This document shows, one piece after another, positions 45,677 through 55,366 of a stretch of DNA of 64,000 nt. The notes beneath the pieces were generated by a model that did no database searches, was not told the DNA's origin, and worked only from the letters and a program-made list of their open reading frames with translations. The stretch covers positions 17,870,770-17,934,769 of the forward strand of contig CM069594.1 of assembly GCA_035771175.1 (NCBI GenBank). The letters run 5' to 3'. The DNA comes from Paratinospora sagittata. Its lineage: Eukaryota > Streptophyta > Magnoliopsida > Ranunculales > Menispermaceae. Numbering within the stretch: position 1 is the first letter of the stretch; every line of letters starts with the position of its first letter. The translations under genes were made by a program, and so were the position numbers.

Positions 45677-48054
45677 GCTGGATCAAGGGGATTAATTGAG
45701 CCAAGCTTGGAAAGAATACGATGAAAATGATCCGACGATAAGGCCTTTGTGAAGATATCTGCAAGCTGGTCATGGCTACGAGTGTAATGAGTAACAATGG
45801 CCCGAGTCTGAACATGTTGCCGAATGTAATGACAATCAGCCTCAATGTGTTTAGTCCGTTCACGAAAAAGGGGATTAGAGGCAATGTGCATAGCCGCTTG
45901 ATTGTCACAACAAAGCGTTATAGACTGAGAATGAGAGATACCCAAGTCGGCAAGGAGAGCCTTTAGCCACATGAGTTCAGAAGCTGTGGAAGCCATGGCC
46001 CGATACTCTGCTTCGGCACTTGATCGTGCTACCACTGTTTGTTTCTTACTTTTCCAAGAAACCAGATTCCCACCGATAAAGATACAATAACCCGTAGTGG
46101 ACTTTCGATCAAGTTGATTTCCAGCCCAATCCGCATCCGTATAGCCAAGAATTTGAGAATGCCCGTTAGCTTTCATGAGGATGCCACGGCCAATTGTTTT
46201 CTTTAGATATCGAAGAATTCTCTGAACAATATGCATATGAACCATGGTGGGAGAATGCATAAATTGACTAATAATGCTCACTGCATAACTAATATCAGGC
46301 CGTGTGATTGTTAAATAGATAAGTTTGCCAACCAATCTTTGATAATCTTGAACAGAACCCAGAGGTGCACCAGATCTATCAAGCTGCAGTTTGCTATCCA
46401 ATGGAGTGCGTGCAGGTTTGCAATCCAACATATCAGCATCACGCAATAAATCTGTCACATACTTGCGTTGATTCAAGAACAAGCCTTTGGAGGAAGTAGC
46501 CATTTCGATGCCCAGGAAGTATTTCAGCACACCGAGATCTTTAATGGAAAACTTTTGTTGGAGAACACTCTTAAGCTTACGTATAGCAGCATCATCATCA
46601 CCGGTAACAATTAAGTCATCAACATAAATCAAAACAATCAGTCGCTTACCCGAGTGCATGTGAACAAATAAAGAGTGATATGCATTACTTCTCTTAAACC
46701 CAAGTTCTTCAAGAACCATACTTAATTTGGCATGCCATGCGCGTGGAGATTGCTTCAAGCCGTAAATAGATTTGTGCAATCGACACACTAACCTTGGATC
46801 AGTACCTTGCGGATGCCCCGGCGGAAGCTTCATATAGACTTCTTCTTCAAGCTCGCCATGCAAAAACGCATTTTTAACATCCATTTGTGAAAGAGACCAG
46901 CCTTGATTGATAGCGACAGAAATCAAGGTACGGACAGTTGTTATTTTTGCGACGGGTGCAAACGTCTCTTTGTAATCAACACCATATGTTTGAGTGAACC
47001 CTTGAGCAACAAGTCGGGCCTTATGCGGTTCAATTGAGCCATCGGCTTTGAACTTAGTCTTGTACACCCACCTACTGCCAACTGCCTTTTTATCCCGTGG
47101 GAGGAAAACCACACTCCAAGTATTGTTATCAGCTAGTGCTTGGAGTTCGTCATTCATAGCATCCTTCCAGATTGCCTGTTGAACCGCCTCTTGATAATTT
47201 CTTGGTTCGGTGACACTAGAAATCTGACTGAGATAAGCAGTATAGGTAGGTGATAATTTTTGATAACTCAGAACATGATGCATGGGATGACATACCGAGT
47301 AAGCCACGTAATCGTGAAGCCTTGAAGATGGATGCCGTTCACGAGGTGGATTACGGCGAGGAATAGGCGCAGGAGCTGGTGACTCATCACCCATGATCAC
47401 TGCTGGCGCTGGGACAGGACCCACAGGTATGGTGGTAGTGGGTGCATGAGCTGTGCAAGGCACGTCATCACCATTAGCAGTGTCTGCTGAAGAATGCCCG
47501 GTAGAGACAGCTTGGGGCACAACTGGTGGTACAGCAGCTGGAATGGGAAGTGGAAACAGGTCATGTTCCCCCTGACTAAGAATATCATCTGAGTTGCTGA
47601 AATATGGCACGGCCTCATTGAACCGAACATCTCGACTAACCATGAGCTTCTTTGTAACAGGATTATAACATTTATAACCTTTCTGTGTAGGGGAATAACC
47701 CAAAAATACACATTGGACAGCCCGTGGTTCCAGTTTATCGCGCTGATGAGACTGAATGTGAACATAGCAGGTGCACCCGAAGACTCTGAGATGAGAAAAG
47801 CTTGGATTTTTTCCTGTCAACAACTCAATAGGAGAATTAAACTGCAAAATTCGACTAGGCAAGCGATTAATTAGATAAGCTGTCGTAAACACTCCTTGTG
47901 ACCAAAAAATTTTGGGAACATTCATGCCCAACATCAGTGCTCTAGTTTTGTCAAGTAGATCACGATTTTTCCTCTCCGCTATACCATTTTGTTGTGGAGT
48001 CCCAACACAACTAGTATGGTGAATAATGCCATGCATGCTCACGTATTGTGTCAT
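45673..48054 (-). CDS. Copia polyprotein, C-terminal part: integrase end, RT, RNase H (793 codons)
   Basis: The frame is fully open. It starts inside integrase (THGIIHHTS-type region, then CVGTPQQNGIAERKNR with the catalytic Glu). The integrase C-terminal region follows (VFGCTCYVHIQSHQ, KCYNPVTKKLMVSRDVRFNE) and a Pro/Ala-rich linker. RT comes next (WVYKTKFKADGSIEPHKARL, SQMDVKNAFLHGELEEEVYM, LIYVDDLIVTGDDD with the YVDD box). RNase H closes the frame (SSAEAEYRAMASTASELMWL, DNQAAMHIASN, KHIEADCHYIR, HDQLADIFTKAL). It is separated from the upstream part by a frameshift from a 10-bp tandem duplication near 48045-48064. RT and RNase H catalytic residues are all present. Confidence 0.92.
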   Translation of the reverse strand: MTQYVSMHGIIHHTSCVGTPQQNGIAERKNRDLLDKTRALMLGMNVPKIFWSQGVFTTAYLINRLPSRILQFNSPIELLTGKNPSFSHLRVFGCTCYVHIQSHQRDKLEPRAVQCVFLGYSPTQKGYKCYNPVTKKLMVSRDVRFNEAVPYFSNSDDILSQGEHDLFPLPIPAAVPPVVPQAVSTGHSSADTANGDDVPCTAHAPTTTIPVGPVPAPAVIMGDESPAPAPIPRRNPPRERHPSSRLHDYVAYSVCHPMHHVLSYQKLSPTYTAYLSQISSVTEPRNYQEAVQQAIWKDAMNDELQALADNNTWSVVFLPRDKKAVGSRWVYKTKFKADGSIEPHKARLVAQGFTQTYGVDYKETFAPVAKITTVRTLISVAINQGWSLSQMDVKNAFLHGELEEEVYMKLPPGHPQGTDPRLVCRLHKSIYGLKQSPRAWHAKLSMVLEELGFKRSNAYHSLFVHMHSGKRLIVLIYVDDLIVTGDDDAAIRKLKSVLQQKFSIKDLGVLKYFLGIEMATSSKGLFLNQRKYVTDLLRDADMLDCKPARTPLDSKLQLDRSGAPLGSVQDYQRLVGKLIYLTITRPDISYAVSIISQFMHSPTMVHMHIVQRILRYLKKTIGRGILMKANGHSQILGYTDADWAGNQLDRKSTTGYCIFIGGNLVSWKSKKQTVVARSSAEAEYRAMASTASELMWLKALLADLGISHSQSITLCCDNQAAMHIASNPLFRERTKHIEADCHYIRQHVQTRAIVTHYTRSHDQLADIFTKALSSDHFHRILSKLGSINPLDPA

Positions 48055-48847
48055 AATGTGTCATAAATTCAGTACCATTATCTGATCGTAGAACCTTAAT
48101 TTTAGAGGAAAATTGAGTGATGACTAAGTTATGAAAGTCTTGGAACACATGAGCAACTTCACTTTTGGATTTTAAGAGATATAGCCATGTAAAACGAGAG
48201 TAATCGTCAACAAATGTTACAAAATATTTGTATCCATCAAATGATTCAAGCACTGGACCCCAAACATCCGAATGTACCAAATCAAAAATTTTATTTGAAC
48301 GTGAATCTGAAGAACAAAAAGGTAATCGAGTAGATTTTGATAAAGGACATACATCACAATTTAATGGATGTTTATTCAAAGCGGGAAAAAGTTTGGATAA
48401 AATGGGCGCCGAAGGATGAGCTAAGCGTTGATGCCACAACTCTTGAACTGAAGACAAACAAGCATATGCGTGGGGTTCTTTGGACAAATAAGCATTCTTG
48501 GAAAGATAATAGAGTCCTTGATAGAAGAATCCTTCACCAATCGTCCTCTGGGTTATTAGATCCTGAAATACAACTTTGTTAGGAGAAAAGATGACACGAC
48601 AATTTAGACTGGCTATTAATCGGCCAACTGAAAGTAGTTGAAATGGAAATGAAGGCACATAAAGAACGGATGATGAAATGGAGTTTGAAAGTAACTTAAT
48701 CTTACCGTGGCCAACAACACTCACACTCTTACCATTGGCTATGGTTATGGTAGATGAAGGAGAGAAAAACTCAAAGTCAGTCAAATTTCTAGATATATTA
48801 GTTACATGATCAGTGGCACCCGAATCTATAACCCAATAATCATGCAC
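48011..48847 (-). CDS. Copia polyprotein, protease and integrase N-terminal part
   Basis: Opens MHDYWVIDSGATDHVTNISR with the protease active site DSGA. The GAG-pre-integrase region follows, then the integrase zinc finger (LWHQRLAHPSAPILSKLF, CDVC). Next comes the core (DLVHSDVWGP with the first Asp, FVTFVDDYSRFTWLYLL, VLRSDNGTEF with the second Asp). Shortly after the second Asp the frame is lost at the 10-bp duplication and runs into a stop at 48011. It lies in the same frame as gag, separated only by a TAA. Confidence 0.88.
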   Translation of the reverse strand: MHDYWVIDSGATDHVTNISRNLTDFEFFSPSSTITIANGKSVSVVGHGKIKLLSNSISSSVLYVPSFPFQLLSVGRLIASLNCRVIFSPNKVVFQDLITQRTIGEGFFYQGLYYLSKNAYLSKEPHAYACLSSVQELWHQRLAHPSAPILSKLFPALNKHPLNCDVCPLSKSTRLPFCSSDSRSNKIFDLVHSDVWGPVLESFDGYKYFVTFVDDYSRFTWLYLLKSKSEVAHVFQDFHNLVITQFSSKIKVLRSDNGTEFMTHYDTIREHAWHYSPY

Positions 48848-48889
48848 ATTACTAATATTAAGAGCGAGAGAAACAACATTAAATATACC

Positions 48890-49981
48890 TTACACGTCTT
48901 CAGAAGACAAGTTCTTATTTTCAGCAAGAAATCTCGCAAATTGACCAAGCAAGGCCGAAGAATTACCAATCTCATTCTTGTCAACAACATCGTGTTTGGC
49001 CTGAATGTAAGTAGCAAACTCATTGATAAGATTTATAGGACTAAAAGTAAACCTAGATAACCCATCAGATGGTGGTGCAGATACAAGGTTGGCTTGATAT
49101 CTAGAGAATGGACCACGTTTCGGGCCTCCTTTGTTTGCAAACTTGGGTTTGAGGTCTGGGTGAAGAATCCAGCATCTATCCACGATATGGCCAATGTTGC
49201 TACAATGGCTACACTTCAATTCATTCCTTCTAGCCTTGTTCCCTCTGTCATCTGGACGTCGTTGAGTGAAAATATAGGCTCGTGTGCCAGATATATCTGA
49301 TTTAATTTTTACGGACATAACCTTTTTTCGTGTTTCTTCACGTTGGATAGTAGCACAAACACTTGCAAACGTCGGCAACTCAGAATTCATGAGAATGCGG
49401 CTACAAAGATCTTCATAATCTGGGGTTAGATTTGCCAACAACTGGAAAATCTTGTCTTCCTCAGCCCTTTTCAACAAGATTGCCAAGTCAGTGGTATGTG
49501 GTCGATAGACCGCTAACTCATTCCACATGGTCTTCATGCGACCAAGAAACTGAACGAAAGGTTTACCTTCTTGTTGGAAAGAGACAATATCCTTCTTGAG
49601 TTGAAACACCCGTGCAGAATTATTATGATTTCCATAAAACTCTTTTACGGCACTCCATAAATCCGCAGCCGAGTCGGAATAACTGAAAATCTCAGCAATA
49701 TGTGGCTCCATCGTATTAAGCAACCACGATTGGACCATCTGATCATTAGCAAACCAAGCGTTGTATTGAGCAGACTTGACATCCGAAGCGGCATTGCTCC
49801 CATCTATAAAATCAATCTGTGATCTCCCACCAAGAGCTAATGTCACTGTCCTCGACCAAGGAAGATAATTAAAATCATTCAATTGAACCGAGCATAATCG
49901 CTGATTCGAATTGACATCAGAAGAAGAAGAAGATAACGGAACAGTAGAACTGTCCGTGTTGGATGGAACTATTTCGGCCAT
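48890..49981 (-). CDS. Copia gag (363 codons)
   Basis: ATGGCCGAAATAG starts a complete gag. It contains VQLNDFNYLPWSRTVTLAL (UBN2-type N-terminal motif), ADLWSAVKEFYGNHNNSARV, FQLKKDIVSFQQEGKPFVQF and a CCHC zinc knuckle (CSHCSNIGHIVDRCWILHP). It ends in a premature-looking TAA after SSEDV (48892-48890). The same frame reopens at once and reaches the protease start. In copia elements gag and pol normally form one frame, so this stop is probably a mutation, though a programmed stop cannot be ruled out. Confidence 0.9.
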   Translation of the reverse strand: MAEIVPSNTDSSTVPLSSSSSDVNSNQRLCSVQLNDFNYLPWSRTVTLALGGRSQIDFIDGSNAASDVKSAQYNAWFANDQMVQSWLLNTMEPHIAEIFSYSDSAADLWSAVKEFYGNHNNSARVFQLKKDIVSFQQEGKPFVQFLGRMKTMWNELAVYRPHTTDLAILLKRAEEDKIFQLLANLTPDYEDLCSRILMNSELPTFASVCATIQREETRKKVMSVKIKSDISGTRAYIFTQRRPDDRGNKARRNELKCSHCSNIGHIVDRCWILHPDLKPKFANKGGPKRGPFSRYQANLVSAPPSDGLSRFTFSPINLINEFATYIQAKHDVVDKNEIGNSSALLGQFARFLAENKNLSSEDV

Positions 49982-50010
49982 TTTTGACAGAATAGAAACA
50001 AGAACAATCG

Positions 50011-50125
50011 AATCAATACCACCCCTTTAATGAGACAAGATATGATGCTTTTGAAATCAATACCACCCCTTTAATGAGACAAGATATGATGCTCCCCTTT
50101 AATGAGACAAAATATGATGCTTTTG
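50011..50125. repeat. Triple ~38-bp tandem repeat in copia leader
   Basis: 'cctttaatgagacaagatatgatgct' appears three times (about 50024, 50070 and 50096). The first two also share 'aatcaataccacc'. It lies just upstream of gag on the element's strand. Confidence 0.85.
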
Positions 50126-50289
50126 AGAGTTGTTTTAATAAACAACTTTTCCTTCTTTCTTCTCTTTTCTTTCACTGGAACTATTTCTGAAACCCACGGT
50201 CTGCAACTTACTAAAATCTCATCTTCACCTCTAACAATAATCTCTTCTGCAACTCAATTCAAATTTGTAGAAACTGCAGTAGTTTCCGA

Positions 50290-50590
50290 CTATCCGGCGA
50301 GAAAGAACTTCAGCAGAGAGTTCTTGACGGCCAAAGATTCCTGCAAGAACGGATTTTTCCGGCGGTTTTGTACAGAGAAGAGCGATAGTGCAGTCGACGG
50401 AGTTCAGACATGTGTCGATCGGAGACAAGTTGATAAGTCTAAGCAGAGATCGGCTGAGGCTGGACAGATTGATCAGTAGTAGTAGTCCGCCGGAGGAGAA
50501 GAGAAGAGATGAGGGTTTGGAGGGGATTTCGGTCGCTGATGCGAGGAAACTGCTGAGGTTGTCGCAGATGGAAATGTTGAAATCGACACG
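50290..50590 (+). pseudogene. Captured fragment resembling a plant mitochondrial calcium uniporter (MCU) gene
   Basis: Antisense to the copia element, between its PBS and gag. The plus strand encodes KNGFFRRF (about 50345-50368). After a one-base-type frame change near 50385 it encodes FRHVSIGDKLISLSRDRLRL and then GISVADARKLLRLSQMEMLK up to about 50585. In plant MCU proteins the N-terminal matrix domain carries a FFRR(F/Y) element. It also has a KL...L...RDR(I/L)RLD stretch and a highly typical (I/L)(S/T)V.DA(R/K)KLLRL.Q.EM motif, in this order and at similar spacing. GC content rises here against the AT-rich element. The channel-forming part with its DIME motif is absent, so this is only the N-terminal portion. 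It is an exon-derived fragment, not a working gene. Confidence 0.68.
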
Positions 50591-50640
50591 CACAGTGATA
50601 TAAACGCTGCAACGCGCACAGTGATATAAAAGTTGCAATA
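50588..50640. repeat. Two ~27-bp direct repeats at edge of captured fragment
   Basis: 'cgcacagtgatataaacgctgcaac' and 'cgcacagtgatataaaagttgcaat' sit side by side exactly where MCU similarity ends. Confidence 0.8.
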
Positions 50641-50669
50641 GCAGTAAAGTTTCTTCAACCAACGGTTTG

Positions 50670-50681
50670 TCTCTGATACCA
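50670..50681 (-). other. Copia primer-binding site
   Basis: Reverse complement TGGTATCAGAGA, directly adjoining the LTR end ...TTCTTCA; complementary to initiator tRNA-Met. Confidence 0.92.
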
Positions 50682-50953
50682 TGAAGAAAAAGATACAGAG
50701 AGGAAACCAATGAATATTGGAGAAAGATTTTTCTGTATATTGAGAATTGCTTGATTACATGTCTAACATATATATGTTATTCTAGTTACATACAAATCAC
50801 CTAATTATAGAAACATATCATATAATTAGGAGATAAATTCAGTAATAAGATAAATTCGGCAATACTCTGCTAATATCTAGAATAATGCTAATTATATACA
50901 AATCTCCTAATTATAGAAACATATCATATAATTAGGAGATAAATCCGGCAATA
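50682..50953 (-). repeat. Copia 5' LTR (272 bp)
   Basis: Same length as the other LTR with about eight differences. Its first hairpin has one mismatch (CACCTAATTATA). Confidence 0.93.
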
Positions 50954-50958
50954 CGTAT

Positions 50959-52070
50959 TAACATCATATTAAATAATCTCTACCATATATTTGTAATTTC
51001 ACCAACAAATCATTCCATTACAAAATCAAAGATTCCATTTTTTTTCACATCTTCATAATCAAATCGAAAAAAAACAAATTGCTAGAACCAACAGCATTTG
51101 ATTACCGAAACTATGCGAAGTGTTCTTGGAAGTGAAGAATCGAGTTGCTGCGGTTTGTATCAGAGTTCGTCTTCGAGGTCTTCTTCGCGGCTGAACGGAA
51201 GATTGCGCTCAAATACGAAGATTACCGTAAGAAGAAGAAGAAAAGGAAAAATAAAATAAAAACGCAGCACCTTAGAGCGGAGATCGAGCGAGAATGAGTT
51301 GAGCGGAAGAAGAAAATGAAGAGAGACGAGCAGCGCGGAGTGATCAATCTGATTTTGAGGTTTGTGTTTCCATCTGATAATTGACCTTTCCACTGAGTTA
51401 CAAATCTACTTACCAACTCTCGCTCTCATATCACTTGAGATTATTTGTAAACAATAATATAGCACTAGTACGATTAGGCTCTTTAATAGCAATTGAATAA
51501 CAGCGGTTGGATGTTAGCCCCTCTTACATTTTTTGTCAACGGACGGTGTTATTGCAATCGACCCTCAAATACCCTATTTACTTTCTTGAGGACCTTCAGA
51601 AATTTGAAACAAAAAGTCAGGAGACAAGAAACAAATTTGCAAAGCAAAGCTACGTAAGAATCAGGAATTGTCAAAAGAGCTTAGTATTAGCTATGGACAT
51701 ACATGTTCTGCTTCTTTCTTAATCAAATCTTGTCCAAAACAGGCGGTGGCATTAGATGCAATTCACATATTGACAGGTGAGTATTTAAACATGGCAACCT
51801 TGGAGCCTAATCTGCACATCAACCAAAAATAATGCAGATAGTGTAAAACATGAAAACTACTAAAAGTCTTGGAGCAAATGATATTGGAAAACATTTTAGG
51901 ATCAATATATATGTCCCATACCCATAGAAGAGTAGGCAGTGTAAAACATGAAAACTACTCTTATTAACATAGTCGTAAGCATGAGCCTCTGTTTGATCAC
52001 CACAAATAGAGCATTGTTGCCTCTGTCATGGAAGGAATGAAAAGGAGAAAAAAGTTCCTTCAGCATCTAT
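50959..52070. other. Possible host transcript start region
   Basis: At 51110-51340 the minus strand is rich in CTTCTTCTT and has GCATAGTTTCG|GTAATC, a donor-like site at about 51104, as in a 5' untranslated exon. No protein-coding gene identified. Confidence 0.3.
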
Positions 52071-52073
52071 TTT

Positions 52074-52284
52074 TTGTTCGAAACGTAGTGAGCAAGGGAA
52101 CTTTAAAATCATAAAAATATTGATGAAGAGGAGAAAAGACTTAAAAGTTGAAGAGGGATGAAGGAAAACTTAAAACTTTTGTTCGAAACGTAGTGAGCAA
52201 GGGAACTTTAAAATCATAAAAATATTGATGAAGAGGAGAAAAGACTTAAAAGTTGAAGAGGGATGAAGGAAAACTTAAAACTTT
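52074..52284. repeat. Perfect 105-bp tandem duplication
   Basis: The unit from 'gttcgaaacgtagtgagcaa' to 'aaacttaaaactttt' occurs at 52076 and 52181 with no visible difference. Confidence 0.93.
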
Positions 52285-52649
52285 AGCACTTGCTTGTGCA
52301 CTACTTCTCAATATATGAAATAAAAGATATATAGAGAATTTATAATATCTTAAAGTTAAAATAACAATATTTTAAAAATACAATAATTGATGCTCATACG
52401 TTTGCTCTTACGTCACAACCTTTCAATAATTTCATTTGGTGCTCGGGTCATGGTGTCGCTTTCTTAATTTGGTTTTCTTGGTGCTTAAGAAACGTTTGCT
52501 CAAAAGCTTTCCGTAAATAACGGATTTTAATATTTTATTACACCAAAAAGTTTTTTCATTTTCTTTCGGTGTCATCTTTCCACTAACCAATATTTGCTCA
52601 CATTTATTTTTCCTGTTTACACCAAATGAATCGTGTTTAATATCTAACA
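52285..52649 (-). mobile_element. Probable 3' LTR start of a decayed copia element
   Basis: TGTTAGATATTAAACACG begins at 52649 on the minus strand, immediately after a polypurine tract (TTTAAGGGGGAA, 52650-52661). The end of the LTR was not located; it may run into the 105-bp duplication. Confidence 0.5.
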
Positions 52650-53080
52650 TTCCCCCTTAAACATGATTCTTGTCAAAATGTTCAAATTTAACTTATCTTT
52701 AACATCTCCCTTTAAGTTTGACTTTGAACAACTCCAAGTGCCTTGCTTGAGCTTCAATAAACTATCGATCTTCAACGCCTTCGTGAAGATGTCGACCACT
52801 TGGTCATGGGTTTTACAATACTTAATGATAACATCGTCATTTTTTACTAAATCTCGTATAAAATGATATTTAATTATAATATGTTTGCTCTTGCCATGGA
52901 ATACTGGATTTTTGGTAAGAGCAATGGCGGAATTGTTATCACAAAATAAGGTTGTGGGTTCTTGCTTGAGCTCTTGTAATACCCATCTCAACCAAAGTGC
53001 TTGACAACCTGCCATTGTCAAAGAAAAATATTCTGCTTCGGCGGTGGAAAAAGCCCACGCCAAGGTGCTAACAATCTGTG
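52644..53080 (-). pseudogene. Copia RNase H fragment
   Basis: A 139-codon minus-strand frame with STAEAEYFSLTMAGCQALWL, TLFCDNNSAIALTKNPVFHG, KHIIIKYHFIRDLV and HDQVVDIFTKALK. This is the C-terminal half of copia RNase H to the end of pol. It starts abruptly at about 53063-53080; RT is gone. It belongs to a different copia family from 45394-50953. Confidence 0.85.
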
Positions 53081-53299
53081 ATAATTGTCTCCCAAGATAT
53101 AACGATCTTCCTCTTGTTATTGCAACACTTCAATAATCAAGATATTCGAGCCAACATTACTAGAAAACTCTCACAAAATAAATGTGAAAATAGAGAGAAT
53201 GAAAGAAAAGGAAATTTAGAGAATTTTGATATTTTTAGATGAATTTTCTAAGGTCTAGATGGGCCTATTTATAGGTTTTTGGTGGTTGTTCATGGTGTC

Positions 53300-53540
53300 T
53301 TTTTGTGCACCATCGGATCACATTCGATAACAATTAGATGCGATCTAACAGCCGCAATCGATGCGCCTGATAGTACACCATCAAATCTCACTCGATCGAT
53401 ATAGGCGCGATCAGACGATTCCAATCGGTGCACCAGATCCCCTACCGTTGGATTGCGCTCAATCAACTTAGGTGTGATCTGATGGTCCTGATCGCTCCAC
53501 CAGGTTCATTGAACCTGGATGCACCCATCATTCATCGTAT
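53300..53540. repeat. Diverged ~60-bp repeats
   Basis: Four related phrases of the type 'gcaccatc.gat..cactcgat....taggcgcgatcagacg.tccaatcg' in tandem. Similar motifs occur in LTRs of some copia elements, but I found no LTR ends here. Confidence 0.5.
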
Positions 53541-53769
53541 TTGGACACTCCAACAAATGATCTAAATACCACCTTCACGAACGCAGCTGATCCGTCTAAT
53601 CTGCCTTGATTTTCAAAAATGAAAAGCTCCCTAGCTCCTTGTGACGATGCACACGGGCGAAGTACAAAGTGTTATGCGCCCTAAGTTGCCCTTTCGCACA
53701 CGCACATGCACACACATGTGCGCACGAGAAAGCATCACCCTTAAGGCTTTCTTTAACTCCTTGAATGCT

Positions 53770-54068
53770 AAGACATGTGTAGTTGTGTAGTTATATCTTA
53801 TATAGTGAGTTTTGTTTTTCTAGTTTTCCCATGTGGGACAAACTATTTTACACAATACACACATAATTTTAGCATATTAATTAGGCTACTTTGATTCCAA
53901 TTTCTCATTCATATTAAAATGGGTGTGGCCAAATAATTATATATTCATAATCTCTACATATTAGAGATTAATCTTTCACTTGGTCTCACCTAAAATCACA
54001 TGTAGTCCCACTTAAAATTTAGCTCAAAGTTCGTGACAAATCATGGTTTAAAACATTTTTCCAACATT
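53770..54068 (-). promoter_or_regulatory. LTR-like promoter region, minus strand
   Basis: Minus strand begins TGTTGGAAAAATG (about 54068) and contains TTGTCCCACATGGGAAAAC and then CTATATAAGATATAAC (about 53800). This is the order of a copia-type U3 with its TATA box. No second copy or TSD was found. Confidence 0.4.
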
Positions 54069-54400
54069 TTGTTTGTTTTCTTCTTCTCCTTCTTCTTCAA
54101 AATCTCAAATCTTATTTTTCTTATTTTCTTCTTTTTGATATGGTTCTCTTCATTAAGATCTTCTACTTCTTCATTTTTCTTCTTCTTTGTTTCTTCTTGT
54201 AATTTATTTCCATTCCTTTTCATCTTCATCTGGTAATGCCATCTCTATTCCTCTTCGTCTTTTTTAAAATCTCAAGTCTTCCTTTTCTCCTTTTCTTCAT
54301 TTAGATCTCCTATTTCTTGGTTTTCTTCCTTAAGAACTTCATCTTCTTCATTTTTTATTTTTTATTTCTTTTTGCTAGGTAGAGAAGTTTTTTTTTTTCC
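54050..54400 (+). repeat. Pyrimidine-rich low-complexity tract
   Basis: Long CTT/TTC-rich stretch; ORFs on both strands here are Phe/Ser- or Lys/Glu-rich artefacts. Confidence 0.8.
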
Positions 54401-55366
54401 TTCTCTGGCTCATCTTCTCATACCTCTATGCCAACCTAAATGGCCAACCCGGTTCCTGAACTAGTTCTATTTGGGTTGGCTCAAGTTGGGGGTGTTGGCC
54501 CAGGAATGTCCAAGAGGGGAGGGGGAGGGGGGTGAATTGGACACTATAGTCAATTAAAACCTTTAAATAAAAATTGCAGTAAAATGACAAAAAGATAGTG
54601 CGGAAAATAAACAGATATTGCACAGATGATTTATGGTGGTTCAACGATATGCCTACCTCCACTACTTAATCTTCCTAGTTAGGATTTCACATCTCACTAA
54701 CAGATCTTCTTATAGGTGGAGATCAAACCGTTACAACTTTTCTCAATTTCACGGGCTTGAGAACAACTGTTACCACTCTCAACTTATAGGCTTGAGATCT
54801 ACCTATACTCTTGACTTACAGGTGCAAGACTACCTATACTCAAATTCACAGGTATGAGCAACCCCTAACTATCCTATCTTACAAGGATAACTTTCTACAA
54901 CTTTTACAAACTTAATTCAAATGAAAGACATACAATTTAGTACACTGAATCCTATGAACCTTTTACTCAAAAAAAAAAAAAAACTTCTTTCAATAATAAG
55001 ATATGAATTCAAATATAGTTGAAATCCGAGTAAAAAAAATATGTTTTTCTTTCACAGGTTTTCCAAAAGATAAGATATAAAATATACTCAACATGAAAAA
55101 CCATTCATTGAAAGAAAAATCTTAATAGAAATAGCATTTTCTTTTCAAAGTTGAAAACTGACTAACGTTCAAAACGTTTTAGCTCAAATAAAAAATTCTC
55201 TCTTTTAAATTATGAATTTCTCTTCTTTATAAAAAAATTGTGCGCCAAAGTCATTGTGTTCAAATTCAAAATGAATTTGATCGTTGAATCAAAACAGTAT
55301 AATTCTTTCATGAAAATGGTAAGTGTCGCTTTTGTGCAAATGTTCTGGTTGAATTTAGTTTGCATG

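Larger units (their letters stand above)
45394..50953 (-). mobile_element. Ty1/copia element, nearly complete
   Basis: Two 272-bp LTRs (45394-45665 and 50682-50953) share about 97 percent of bases by eye. The target duplication CGTAT is perfect (45389-45393, 50954-50958). A PBS and a PPT lie inside the LTRs. Gag, protease, integrase, RT and RNase H lie on the minus strand in copia order and in an otherwise single frame, broken by one stop and one frameshift. The short LTRs and single long polyprotein are copia style; I cannot fix the clade. It is the youngest full element in the window by LTR similarity. Confidence 0.93.

Noticed and set aside
50231..50710. 159-codon minus-strand ORF in copia leader
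   Set aside because: Antisense of the MCU-like fragment; Leu/Ser-rich without recognisable motif, although it is on the element's sense strand.
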